The notes under the pieces were generated by a model. The model was given only the letters and a program-made list of their open reading frames with translations, did not search any database and was not told the DNA's origin. A DNA stretch of 64,000 bases, taken from Quercus robur (Eukaryota; Streptophyta; Magnoliopsida; Fagales; Fagaceae). The stretch's first letter is position 1, and each line of letters opens with the position of its first letter. Below, piece after piece: positions 23,771 through 35,568 of the stretch. Both the position numbers and the translations under genes were made by a program. The DNA is taken from the NCBI RefSeq assembly GCF_932294415.1, contig NC_065538.1, forward strand, positions 22,227,759 through 22,291,758, read 5' to 3'.

Positions 23771-24243
23771 TGTTGAAGTGGGCCGTGTGTGGCTTGAATT
23801 GCCACAAGCCCACGTCCACCTTATTTGACCAAATCCTGTTTGGAATAGTAACCCACCTTTTAGCCGACTTTGACATATATATATATATATATATATTAGG
23901 TTTTGAGAAGTAATGTGCAGCCGTGAGATTAAAGAAAAGGAGTAATTCCAATTAACCTAGCCGCATGAGAGAAAATAGAGAAAAGAGAGGCAGCCAACTT
24001 CTATTCTTATTTTTTCTGTGAGAGAGTGCTAGGGTGTAATTGAGATTTGGGTTTCTTGAGAGTGTACTTATGCACTATTGTATTTTCCCTGATAATAGTG
24101 AAATCCCTGCAACTCCGTGGACGTAGGCAAATTGCCGAACCACGTAAATATTGTCTTGTGCGTGTGATTATTTTCTTTGACGTGTGTTTTCTCTATTTGT
24201 TTTGTTTCTCACAGGTTATGAATTTTTGGTTAAATTCCCTACA
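23771..24243 (+). repeat. Right LTR of copia element
   Basis: Matches the left LTR with a longer (TA)n tract near 23876-23896. Confidence 0.95.
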
Positions 24244-24259
24244 AATAAGACTAAAAGCC

Positions 24260-25070
24260 TCTTTTGCATGAATGCAGGCTTAATATCCCTTTATCTCAAA
24301 CGAAACCCAGACTTGTGGTCGTCCACACTTGCTGTGACATGTGTCTAGGGTACTGCACAGGGAAAGAAAGAAACCCCTACCATGAAATGTATTAATCAAA
24401 GTCAAGCGAATGATCAAGAGTTTTGTAGTTTAGTTACATTACCTGTTCTCTTTATGAAAAAGAACCAGAGCTCAAATTCCCTCTTCTTCTATTATTATAA
24501 TGCCCAAGTTAAAAATAAAAAGGTAAGGGAATAAAAAATCTATTTCAAACCAAACTCTTTTTTTTGTCCTCAGATTAAGAGTATTATTTTATTTTTTATT
24601 TTTGAAAAAACCTTCTAAAAATCTTGTCATGTGATACAACCTCACCAACATTTTGGACCAACAAAATTGCTTTCAGTTACTAATTTCCTTCAAACAGCAA
24701 CAAATATGAATATGCAGTACTCCACCCTTTTGTTGGAAGGCCAAATTGAACCAATTAATACTGAAATCCAAAAGTGATGTTGCCTCAAAGATGTTCAAAG
24801 CCTAAATGCCAGTAATATTTTTCTTCCAAAAATGTTAATATTTTGATGATAATGAAGAGGAAAGGATTTGATGCAGCACAAAATTCTCAAATGGATTTAA
24901 GAATAAATAGATAAAAAGAAAAAAAGAAAAAAGAGAGGATAAACGTAGAGTTGCATGCCATCAGCCCAAGCAGGAATGTAAAGAAATTGGGCCCAATTGG
25001 CTTTGGGTCTCCATCGTATATCAACAGTGAATGCATAGGCCGCTTATTGGAAGCCTATATTGTTCCTACA
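24260..25070 (+). repeat. Local duplication, copy A
   Basis: Blocks such as GACCAACAAAATTGCTTTCA and GATGATAATGAAGAGGAAAG occur in the same order at 39900-40700, in direct orientation about 15.6 kb away. Non-coding; both end in a GAAATTGGGCCCAA-type segment. Confidence 0.8.
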
Positions 25071-26157
25071 ACAAATTAAAAAAGAAAAAAAAACGAAGAA
25101 GATCAAAATAAAACCATACACTAGTTTCAAAAATTAGGTCAGTGCTAGGAGTAGGACCCAGATGTGTAGTTCAAAATTTCAATAATTTTTATATCATATT
25201 AATAATCCACCACATTTTTCTTGTTTTAACAATAAAAATTGGGTAGAATATGTCACATTTGCTATATGTAAACTGGTCGACAACTTTTGTTGTGTCTATA
25301 ACATTTGGAGTTTAATCCTTTTTTCTTGTTATAATTATCGAATTAAAAAAAAAAATCATAGCTTTTAAAAAATTAAAATTAAAATAGTCTATTTTGAAAG
25401 TCATTGTTATTTTATTTTATTTTTATTGAGAATCATTTATTGTAAACTAAAGTAAGGAAAAATCATGTAAATTGTTCATGAGACTCATCTGAGGAGTGCT
25501 GACAGTCATAATAAGAAGATTACGTTTGCATTAAATTTTATATAGCTGTTAGGATTTACAACAATTCTTTCTGACAGTCTGATGAGTTAAAAGCCCATTT
25601 TAGAAAAGAAAAACAATCTTATCTGGCCTAGGAATAAAAAAATTCCCCCCAAATTATCCGATTATTAAAAAAGAAAAATAAAAACCTAAAGTTACCGACT
25701 TGTCTTGTGTAAGAGGAATTGTATGGTTTACAATTTACGTTACGTTACGACTCAGAAACGAGTCACGGGGTAATAGTATGTGGAAGAACTTTGACTTACC
25801 GTGTGGGAAATTATAGAATTGTTTAGAAGAAAAAGTAGAAAAAGCAATACGAACCATATGATTCCTGCAACGTGGAAAAAAGTGAAAAAGTAGTCTCCGC
25901 CGAGTGGAAAATGGGTCCTAGTGTTTTTACTCATGACTCACGAGGCAGGCTACTTCTGCTCTCTAGTCCATACCGTGTGTGGATTATAACAGGAACTTTC
26001 ACTAACCGTGACCGTGTCAAAAAAAATAAACCCTTCAACCCATTCTAACAAGGTCATCCTTGACCTGACCATCCCAATCTAAAGTTAGTTCACACTTCAG
26101 TGATATATATTCACCGTTAATGCATGGCTTTCGCTTCATAAAAATCCACAAGACTCC
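25071..26157 (+). promoter_or_regulatory. Upstream region of the receptor-like protein gene
   Basis: No gene. Features in the last 400 bp: W-box cores TTGACT (25791-25796) and TTGACC (26060-26065), a TGACTCA motif near 25935, and a TATA-like GATATATATT at 26102-26111, 47 bp before the start codon. W-boxes bind WRKY factors, common in defence genes; function here is inference. Confidence 0.4.
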
Positions 26158-26161
26158 ATGA
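26120..26161 (+). CDS. Upstream ORF of 13 codons overlapping the RLP start
   Basis: ATG at 26120 opens 13 codons; its TGA (26159-26161) overlaps the main ATG at 26158 as ATGA. It lies 10-18 bp after the TATA-like box, so it may be upstream of the true transcription start and not be in the mRNA. If transcribed it could reduce or allow re-initiation of translation at 26158. Confidence 0.35.
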   Translation: MHGFRFIKIHKTP

Positions 26162-28934
26162 TGATTAATTATAATCATACTGTTTCTGTATTTCTTATTT
26201 TGTCCTTGGGGATATTCAAACTGGGTTCATGCTCTGAAAATCAGAGTCAGACTAATAATGTGACAGTGAAATGCACCCAGAGTGAAAGAGAAGCACTTGT
26301 CAGCTTCAAGGCCGGCGTAAATGGTAAGCTTTCTTCATGGGTCGGTGAAGATTGCTGCCAATGGAAAGGCGTAGAGTGCGACAACGAATCAGGTCATGTT
26401 ATCAAGCTCAATCTTAGCAACCCAGCTGGACGCCACAGGCGCTTTGATTATTTCGAAAGAGATAATTCTCCGTGTAGATGGTGCTCGACCGCTTCTCCTA
26501 GGGGTTGGCGGAGGTCATTGCTCGGTAAGATAACTTCTTCTTTGATTCACTTAAAATATTTAAATATATTCAAATTCCTGAACTTTTTGGCATGCTAAAG
26601 AATTCTCGATGCATCTAAATTGCTCTTATATATGCATCTTTTTCAGGGGATGTTAATAAATCTCTTTCAGGGGAGATTAGTCCTTATCTCGGCAATCTGT
26701 CCAGCCTGACGCATCTTGACCTTGAAGGAAACTACAATTTGTCTACCAGAAACTTGGATTGGGTCTCAAGTCTCTCTTCTTTAGAGTACCTGTATATGGG
26801 GGGAGTGAAGATCAATCATACCAAAGCAGATTGGCTGCATGCAATTAACATGCTTCCTTCCCTTCTGGAGTTAAGTTTATATTCATGTGAGCTTAAACAC
26901 CTTCCATCTTCCCTTACTTCCCTTACTTTCACCTCTCTTCGTGTCCTTGATTTATCATACAACCCATTTAAGACCTCCATAGATTTATCATACAACCCAT
27001 TTAACACCTCCATACCTCAGTGGCTGTTTAAACTTACGAGCCTCGCAAGTCTTGATTTGACTTTTAGCAATCAAGGAGGAAAAATCCTTGATTCATTTGG
27101 GAGACTTGGAAACTTGAAATACCTCTATCTCGGTGGTAACCATTTTTATGGTTCAATTCCAGATTCTATTGGCTATTTGTCATCCTTGAAGGAGTTGGAT
27201 CTCTCATATAATGAGATGAATGGAACCATTCCAGAAAGTTTTGGGCAACTCTCAGAGCTAGTCAAATTGTATATCTTAGAAAATTCTTGGGAAGGTGTCA
27301 TAACAGAAGCTCAATTGATGAATCTCACAAGACTAGAAGAGTTTGTACTAACAACTAATAATAGAAGTCAACCTCTAGTTTTCAATGTGAAATACGACTG
27401 GCGCCCTCCTTTCAAGCTCAAAATTCTTCATCTAGAAAGCTGTCTCATTGGCCCCAAATTTCCTAAATGGCTTCAAGTTCAAAGTGAGCTTACCTATGTC
27501 ATCCTAAAAAATGTTGAAATCAAAGGCACTATACCTGAGGAATGGTTCTCTATGATATCTTCTAACCTCACCCACTTGGATCTATCCAACAATCAAATAA
27601 AAGGGAATTTGCCGCACCAATTAGTATTTCCAAATGTGACTAAGCTATTTCTACAAAGCAATTTGTTTTCAGGCCCTATCCCATCAAATATTAGTGATCT
27701 AATGCCAAGCTTACAGTATTTAGATCTTTCAGAGAACCACCTCTATGGTAAAATTCCTTTGTCCATATCAAAAATAAAAGATCTTAATATTCTTGTCCTC
27801 AGGAGAAATAATCTTTCAGGAGAGCTCCCTCATCATTGGAACGAGTCACAAATGGGCTTACGCGTTGTGGATATTTCATACAACAACATATGTGGAAAAA
27901 TTCCGAGCTCAATGGGTTTCTTAGGAAACCTTTTTATATTAGTGTTGAGCAACAACAATCTTAGTGGAGAAATTCCTTCTTCCTTGCAAAATTGTTCTAT
28001 TGTGAGCATGGATTTTGGGGGGAATCGTCTCTCAGGGAATCTTCCGTCATGGATAGAATCAGACATCTTTATGTTACGCCTACGATCAAATCTATTCAGT
28101 GGAATCATCCCTCAAAAATGGTGCAATCTTTATAAACTTCGCATCCTAGATCTTGCACAAAATAATCTCTTTGGGGGCATTCCAGATTGTTTCAACAATT
28201 TTACTGCTATGGTTGATCATAACACCTTTGGGTACAAGCCTATTGAGAACTATACAGAGAAAGCATACATAGTGACAAAAGGAAGAGAGTATGAATATGA
28301 TCGCACTCTCCAATTTGTTACCTACATTGATCTTTCAGGGAATAGTTTGACAGGAGGAATTCCTATTCAAATAACAAGCCTCACAAGATTGGGGACACTA
28401 AACTTGTCAATGAATCATTTAATTGGAAGCATTCCTAAGAATATAGGAAACATGCGGTGGCTGGAAACACTTGATCTCTCAAACAATAGTCTTTTTGGTC
28501 CTATTCCTGGAAGCATGTCTTCTTTGACATTCTTAGTACACTTGAACATATCTTTTAACAACTTGACAGGAAGAATCCCATCTGGTAATCAGCTGCAAAC
28601 ACTAAATGATGCAACCATATACAAGGGAAATCCTTTGTTGTGTGGGTCTCCTCTTCCGACCAAGTGCCCAAGAGATGAAACATCTGATGGCCCAACTATT
28701 ACTGATGCTGATGACAAACAAGATGGAGATGATTATGAAAGGATATGGTTCTATGCTAGCATTGGACTCGGGTTTGCTGTAGGATTTTGGAGTGTTTGTG
28801 GCACCATACTATTGAAGAAGTCATGGAGGCACTGTTATTTTCGTTTCTGTGATCACATCAAAGATAAGATAGTACTACTAATTGCATTGAAAGTAGTTCA
28901 TTTGAAAAGGAAATTTGGGCTGGAAAAAAGTTGA
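26158..28934 (+). CDS. LRR receptor-like protein (EIX2/GSO-type), exons 26158-26524 and 26647-28934
   Basis: Spliced product is 884 residues, intact. Order: signal peptide (1-about 25), LRR N-terminal domain with C39, CC66-67 and C74 (SFKAG...DCCQWKGVEC), about 25 extracellular LRRs of the LxxLxxLxLxxNxLxGxIP type, a non-LRR island-like stretch with TKGREYEYDRTL, four last LRRs, a C-terminal cap (NPLLCG), an acidic juxtamembrane stretch (DDKQDGDDYERIW), a transmembrane helix (about 822-845) and a 39-residue basic tail with no kinase. This is the structure of cell-surface receptor-like proteins that sense microbial or cell-wall signals through SOBIR1/BAK1-type partners; ligand unknown. Donor G|GTAAGATA at 26525, acceptor TTTTTCAG at 26646; phase 1 is kept across the 122-bp intron and rebuilds a Gly codon. 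Without splicing, the frame ends at 26598 after 146 residues. A 33-bp unit is duplicated in frame at 26947-27012. It sits between two sets of repeats, alone. Confidence 0.88.
26525..26646 (+). other. RLP intron that still resembles LRR coding sequence
   Basis: The first 14-20 codons of the intron, read in the exon 1 frame, give GKITSSLIHLKYLN, which fits the LRR consensus expected next in this family. After that the similarity fades and a stop occurs. See finding. Confidence 0.6.
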
Positions 28935-30214
28935 AGTTTGTAGATTGTAAAGCTGTTTCAGTTCTAAATTGAGGCACATGTGTTTTGTGAAATCTTAAGT
29001 TAAATATTTTGTTCTTGGTTTTTTTGATTTGAGTATTTGGTTGTTACACACGTGTTTTCCTTTGTAGTTGAATTCATTCTTTGTTTTCATTTTTTGCATT
29101 TTGGTTGTGTAGGTAATATGTTGGACAATTTAGATTGTCAACTTCTATATCATAAATGATTGCTTGTCCAATTTCTTTTGGGTATGTATTAGCATCTCAA
29201 CGGGTTCAATGTGCAGGAGCATTAAATTTGACACGTATCTGCATCTCAACAGTTTCTAAGAAAACTTTTCAAGCATATTCCTATATTTTATGTGACATTT
29301 ACACTTTACCCCTAAATAAAATGTTGCTAGTTACTATATAAACGGAGCAAGACTTTTACTCTCTATCAGCATAGGGAATCAAGTGGTAGGAAGAAGCATA
29401 AAAACAACCAGACAATTATTACTTCGGCATTTTATTCTTTTGCCATTTTTGACCAAAAAAAAAGGAGATTGAAATAGTGTGTAAAACTATAAATCATTTA
29501 TTTGGAAAATGAAGAGGGAGCAGAAATGCATGATTGAAACAAAAATAAACTCATAAAAAAAAAAAAAAAAAAAACCTATTAACAGTGCACACACCTAAAA
29601 CATATTATTACATAACCACAAAACCTTTTTGTCCTCTTTGTTTTCTCAAAACCAAACAAAACTTTATCAAAATTTCATTCGAGGGTATTTGTATATATTT
29701 TTAATTAGAAGTGAAAATGCATCAATACTGTGGGGTGTATCTCTATATCTGTCTTATGAAATATAATGTAAATACGAGTCTTCATAGCTAAGCAAAACAT
29801 GTCTTATTGGAAACCATTTTTTTTTTTTTTTTTAAAGAAAAATCCAAAAGGCTAAAATTTTTGTATTCAACTATTTTCTAATGTTAAGGCATGCATAATT
29901 AACGAAGAGAAGCAATTCATTACCTTGTAAAAAGTCCAACCTAACATAAATTAGAATAACACTAAAACTTTTTACATATGAAACATAAGATATTAGTGAG
30001 TATTTGGCATGACCTCCATGGAATTGCTCTGAGAGTAGGGTAGGAAGAAAAACTTCATGATAGCATATCCTTAGAAGATGCATGGCACGTTGTGAGAGTA
30101 TTAGTTTGGTGATTTTTTTTGAGTAGATATGATTGGTTTTTTGAAGGTTCATTACTATTAAACTTTCTTCAGTTCTTGCACTTAATAATTTACTTTGCAC
30201 AAAAATTAAAAAAT
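28935..30214. other. 3' flank of RLP gene, no further gene
   Basis: AT-rich with A-runs (29554-29573) and T-runs (29818-29833). Minor open frames at 29156-29341 and 29871-30200 lack recognisable features. Confidence 0.45.
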
Positions 30215-30453
30215 GATATAAACATGTGGCACTAAATTAGACTTTGGTTGAAATCCAATTTAGAATCTAATTGGATTTCGACTCTTCGGTTTTTGAACCG
30301 TATATATCTCTTGAAAAAAGTAATTTAAAAATTATATGGGACACATGGAGCAAAACTAGACTCCAATTGAAATCAAATTTAGAATCTAATTCTCATAAAA
30401 AAAAAAATTTAGAATCTAATTGAATTTTCTTTTAGCTTTGGTTTTAAATATAT

Positions 30454-30483
30454 ACTAGTGTGTAGTTCCGTGCATATGCACGG
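30454..30483 (-). terminator. Best-preserved Helitron-like 3' terminus in the array
   Basis: On the minus strand: hairpin CCGTGCAT/ATGCACGG (30468-30483), then 9 nt, then CTAGT (30454-30458 read in reverse). Layout matches that of the Helitron at 6133-6160. Confidence 0.65.
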
Positions 30484-30617
30484 ATATAATTAAAAATAAT
30501 CGCAATTATACAGTTCAAATTGTACCATTTTTTAAAGAAGAGATTCAAATTATACATATATTAGCTTACACTTTTTTTAAACCATACATTTCAAAAATAT
30601 GTAATGGTTTATCATAT

Positions 30618-30650
<33 letters not shown>

Positions 30651-31777
30651 TATTTAGAATTTAATTGGATTAGACTCTTCGGTTTTTTTACTCAATAATT
30701 CACTTGCCATAAAAATTAAAAAAAAAAAAAAGATGGACATGTGGTGAAAAATTAGACTCCAATATAGAATCTAATAGGATTTGGATTCTTTGATTTTTAC
30801 ACTTAACAATTCACTTTGTACAAAATTAAAAATTAAATGGGACACATTGCACAAAATTGAGAATCTAATTAAAACTTAATTGGATTTTCTCTGAGTTTTG
30901 GCTATTAATATATACTAGTGTATAGTCTCATGCATATGCACGGGTATAATTTAAAACATTAACAATTAAATGGTTCAAATTATACATGATATTAGCTTAC
31001 ATTTTCTTTTTAATCCATAAATTTCTAAAATATGTAATGATTTCTCATTATATATATATGATTTATAATTAAAAACTTAGATAGACACATGACGGAAAAT
31101 TGGACTCAAATTGAAATAAAATTTAGGATCTAAATGGATTTGGACACTTCAATTTTTACACTCAATAATTAACTTAACACAAAATTAAATTTTAAATGGA
31201 ACATGCGGCGCAAAATTGAGAATCTAATTAGATTTTCTTTAAGCTTTAGCTATTAATATATATATATATATATATATTTATTTATATATATAGACTAGCT
31301 TGTAACCCCATGCATATGTATGGATAAATTTAAAAATATACATTTAGATGCATAGTATAATTCTTACATATATAATTTAAATATTATTAATAGTCATTAT
31401 TTTTTTTTTAACTCTTTAAAAAGTCTTGTAAGAATATTATTAGGTAAAAAAAATATAAATTTCCCCTTTAATTTTTTTTTAAGTGTTTTATGTTCATTAA
31501 TTCTAAACTCTTTCGTTACACGTGGTGCTAAATTGGACTCTGATTGAAATCCAATTTAGAATCTAATTGGATTTCATTCTTTGGTTTTTGAACCCTATAA
31601 TTCTCTTGAAAAAATAATTTAAAAATTATATGGGACATATGGAGCAAAATTAGACTCCAATTGAAATCAAATTTAGAATTTAATTCTCATAAAAAAAATT
31701 AGAATTTAATAGGATTTTCTCTTAACTTTGGCTTTAAATATATATTATTGTGTAGCCCTGTGTATATGCATGGATAC

Positions 31778-32467
31778 TATGGGGCCCAAAATCTGAGGTC
31801 CCAGCCTACTTTGTATTAAGGGCCCAAAGCTTAAGCCGAGGAGCCCTACTGCCGAGGACGTATGATGAAAGCCCCTTAAAGGCCCAAGGATGTGGCCGAG
31901 GACGATCTCACGCTCAACACCTCACAAAACGCCTGAAGAAAAGGACAAACTCAGTACAAGAGCAGTACAAGGGAGAAAGCTGCCAACACCGTAATGTGGA
32001 GCCCTGCACCTGACAAGCCCATACTCCAGACCATACTATTTAACTTTTCCCAACCACCCCCAACCACTCTGACGTATGGATTGATAGGATGAGTCATTAC
32101 CCCAAAAAGGAAAAACTGACACGTAGATGAAGAACGGGAAGTAAACACTAGTATAAAAGGGAAAGAGAGTTGAGAGAGAAAGGGGGGGGGGGGGGATAGA
32201 AGGATCCTACAAAAAAGAAGAATGGTGGGAATGCGATGCTCCTCGGACTTAGTCCGAGAAGTCAAACCCTTCAAGCTACATCGATGTAAGGCTTAGCTAT
32301 TTAGGCCAAACCTACCTTTGTATGAGCTCTCATAAAATCAGGACCAGACCATTGCCCGGCGACCAAGGGCAGGCCTTTCAAACCCACTCTCTACAAATCA
32401 TATTGTTCGGGCCCTTTACATACGAGCCCAACGTCATTCTTGGGTCGTTAAAAATCGTGTCCCTACA
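31778..32467 (+). repeat. Left LTR
   Basis: Contains TATAAAA at 32152-32158, a G-run (32184-32195) and the CTCCTCGGACT/AGTCCGAG imperfect palindrome near 32237. Confidence 0.9.
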
Positions 32468-32487
32468 ATTGGCGCCATCTGTGGGAA
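32468..32487 (+). promoter_or_regulatory. Primer-binding-site-like sequence
   Basis: Begins ATTGGCGCCATCTGTGGG directly after the LTR, as in many plant Gypsy-related elements; the priming tRNA was not determined. Confidence 0.6.
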
Positions 32488-32728
32488 GGCTTGCGCGTTG
32501 GCGCAGGTGGTAGTGGAGTCAAGCCTCTATCAAGCAAAGGTCTGCAAAGGTCCCTCCATTTCCAACGATATGCAGTTGTTGCTCCGACATAAATTTCCGT
32601 TAGGGGCTACGCCTCACAGTGCCGATGGCATGGGCAGCTCTAGGGGCTTCTAACATCAAGCTAACTCTCCCCACCTTGGTCGAGGGGCTAACCTTCGAAA
32701 AGTAAATAAGTAAAAGAAAAAATACAAG

Positions 32729-33440
32729 TTTTGGACAGAACCAAGGCTTTGTATGGTCCTCGGACTCAAGCCTATGGGGAAACCAACTACTTAAAAGAAA
32801 AAATACAAGTTTTGGACAGAACCAAGGCCTTGTATGGTCCTCGGACTCAAGCCTATGGGGAAACCAACTACTTAAAAGAAAAAATACAAGTTTTGGACAG
32901 AACCAAGGCCTTGTATGATCCTCGGACTCAAGCCTATGGGGAAACCAACTACTTAAAAGAAAAAATACAAGTTTTGGACAGAACTAAGGCCTTGTATGGT
33001 CCTCGGACTCAAGCCTATGGGGAAACCAACTACTTAAAAGAAAAAATACAATTTTTGGACAGAACCAAGGCCTTGTATGGTCCTCGGACTCAAGCCTATG
33101 GGGAAACCAACTACTTAAAAGAAAAAATACAAGTTTTGGACAGAACCAAGGCCTTGTATGGTCCTCGGACTCAAGCCTATGGGGAAACCAACTACTTAAA
33201 AGAAAAAATACAAGTTTTGGACAGAACCAATGCCTTGTATGGTCCTCGGACTCAAGCCTATGGGAAAACCAACTACTTAAAAGAAAAAATACAAGTTTTG
33301 GACAGAACCAAGGCCTTGTATGGTCCTCGGACTCAAGCCTATGGGGAAACCAACTACTTAAAAAAAAAATACAAGTTTTGGACAGAACCAAGGCCTTATA
33401 TGGTCCTCGGACTCAAGCCTATGGGAAAACCAACTACTTA
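32729..33440 (+). repeat. 81-bp tandem repeat, about 9 copies
   Basis: Copies start at 32729, then every 81 bp to 33296, and at 33376 (one base shorter), highly similar. Unit contains TTTTGGACAGAACCAAGGC and GGTCCTCGGACTCAAGCCTA. As 81 is a multiple of three and the unit lacks a stop in one frame, it reads as a 27-residue repeat (DRTKALYGPRTQAYGETNYL...) for 236 codons, and the minus strand is also open for 135 codons. No other evidence of a protein. Confidence 0.9.
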
Positions 33441-34878
33441 AATAAAAAAAATAAAATAAATGATGCAAGTTTTGGGCACAACCCGGTACAATCAAACCTC
33501 GGTCCTCGGAGCAGAGGCCAGGTATTATCGAAAACACGGCCAAAGTTCCACACTACTCGGCAACCCTCTCGGATGGATTATTTTGGGTTCCTCATTCTCG
33601 GGCACCTACCTCACGCACGTTGCGGTACACTCAACCGTTATCTCGGTTAGTCTCATAAGTTTAATTTGCTATTGATTGGTGTTATTACATTTGATAGTTT
33701 CAATAGGTTCAAATTGGTAGTTTTTTTGTCACAAGGTTTCCTATCCTAACTATCATTAAAGGAAAATATACATGTAGCATACTCATTCACAAAGTAATTG
33801 CCGCAGAAAAGAAAAATATTTAGAGGGAAACAAATTCATCTTTTATTAGCACAAAGAAACAGTACAACGTACAATGAAAAAGCTTGAATAAGCTTATACT
33901 AAAAGCTAACTACATAAACGGAAAGAAAAGATACAAGAGAGTGAAGAAAAAGCCGAAGAAGAGGTGCAGAGAAGAGGGATGCTGCCGTTCCGAAATGTTG
34001 TCTAAGGAGGCCATTCCTCAATACTTTTACATGCCTACGACTCAGGCAGCAAAAGAACCCAACTTGGGGCTTGCACCGTAGAAGAAAAGGTGCAGAGAGC
34101 CCAACTTCGGGCTAGCACCATTGAAGAAAAGGTGCAGGGAACCGGAAGTTGATGAGCCTCTGTATAACCACGCTTGCGATAGAGCAGACGACGCTGATGG
34201 CGGAAAACCTTACTTCTAACGCACCAAGAATCTAATGCGACCAGTACCTGCTTCGGATTTTGACTGAAAGAGGGAGAAATACCATTTCCCCCTTGTCAAA
34301 ATGGAGGATTATCTTGAATCTGTGCCTCCCCTGTCCAGACCATATCACCTTGAGTCTTAGAAGGATTCGGTGCCTCTGAAGTGGGTGAAGATCCTTCATC
34401 TCCACCCATGCCTCAAACATATTGCTCTAAGGCTGGATGGCCCTGGAAATGGAGATTGTGAGTATGGCGGAAGAATTATGATTCTGAAGGGAGCAGAAGG
34501 GTTTATATGCAAGGGGAGTGACCCCCTATCCTATTTATATAGAGAGCAAACCGTTGGCATTTAATCCATGCAAGTTTCTAATAAGTGCTACAGACAAGAC
34601 GGTCCTGGCACAATTTTCAACACCATCTGCAACCGCAAGGTTTGAATAACCTCGTGAAGGAAATGTATTAATGGCGCGCCTTGAACACTGAAACGTTGAG
34701 GATGCCGCGGGAGAAAACCTAGAGGGATGTCTCACAAATTTGGCGCGCTCCCCATGCAAACGAAAAAAACCCCAGCATTAAAGAAATGTTGAGCTGGGCC
34801 AATCATGGTTTGGGCCTAACATCACCAAAACCCTCCTCCCCAACAACAAGGCCGGGCAGTAGGATTTTGAGGGGCTAT

Positions 34879-35568
34879 TGTGGGGCCCGAAATCTGAAGT
34901 CTCAGCCCACTTTGTATTAAGGGCCCAAAACCTAGGCCGAGGAGCCCTACTGCCGAGGACGTATGATGAAAGCCCCTTAAAGGCCCAAGGATGTGGCCGA
35001 TGACGATCTTACGCTCAACACCTCACAAAACGCCTGAAAAAAAGGACAAACTCAGTATAAGAGCAGTACAAGGGAGAAAGCTGCCAACAACGTAATGTGG
35101 AGCCCTGCACTTGACAAGCCCATACTCTAGACCATGCTATTTAACTTTTCCCAACCACCCCCAACCACTCTGACGTATGGATTGATAGGACGAGTCATTA
35201 CCCCAAAAAGGAAAAACTGACACGTAGATGAAGAACGGGAAGTAAACACTAGTATAAAAGGGAAAGAGAGCTGAGAGAGAAAGAGGGGGGGGGGGGATAG
35301 AAGGATCCTACAAAAAAGAAGAATGGTGGGAATGTGATGCTCCTCGGACTAAGTCCGAGGAGTCAAACCCTTCAAGCTACATCGATGTAAGGCTTAGCTA
35401 TTTAGGCCAAACCTACCTTTGTATGAGCTCTCATAAAATCAAGACCAGACCGTTGCCCGGCGACTAAGGGCAGGCCTTTCAAACCCACTCTCTACAAATC
35501 ATATTATTCGGGCCATTTACATACGAGCCCAACGTCATTCTTGGGTCGTTAAAAATCGTGTCCCTACA
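34879..35568 (+). repeat. Right LTR
   Basis: TG...CA boundaries intact; TATAAAA at 35253-35259. A perfect palindrome with 11-bp arms (CTCCTCGGACT at 35340-35350 and its complement at 35352-35362) lies about 85 bp downstream. Confidence 0.9.

Larger units (their letters stand above)
19225..24243 (+). mobile_element. Full-length Ty1/copia retrotransposon (Tork/Tnt1-like)
   Basis: Two near-identical LTRs (19225-19685 and 23771-24243), both starting TGTTGAAG and ending CTACA, are flanked by the identical 5-bp AATAA (19220-19224 and 24244-24248). A primer-binding site TGGTATCAGAGC lies 2 bp inside the left LTR and a purine-rich tract precedes the right LTR. The interior is a single gag-pol frame in copia order (protease, integrase, reverse transcriptase, RNase H). 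LTRs differ at roughly ten substitutions by eye plus a longer TA tract in the right LTR, so the insertion is fairly young. Lineage is from RT appearance only. Confidence 0.95.
31778..35568 (+). mobile_element. Non-autonomous LTR retrotransposon with internal 81-bp repeats
   Basis: LTRs of 690 bp (31778-32467 and 34879-35568) end in CCCTACA. The left LTR starts TATGGGG, the right TGTGGGG (the TG is mutated on the left). Flanked by the identical 5-bp GATAC (31773-31777 and 35569-35573). A primer-binding-like TTGGCGCCATCTGTGGGAA follows the left LTR; AGGATTTTGAGGGGCTA precedes the right. No gag, protease, integrase or RT was found in the 2.4 kb interior, so mobilisation must come from another element. 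About two dozen differences between LTRs by eye. It is inserted in the tandem array, hence younger than it. Confidence 0.9.

Noticed and set aside
32984..33391. Minus-strand ORF of 135 codons with repeated HRLESEDHTRPW-like units
   Set aside because: It is the reverse reading of the 81-bp tandem repeat; both strands are open because the unit length is a multiple of three.
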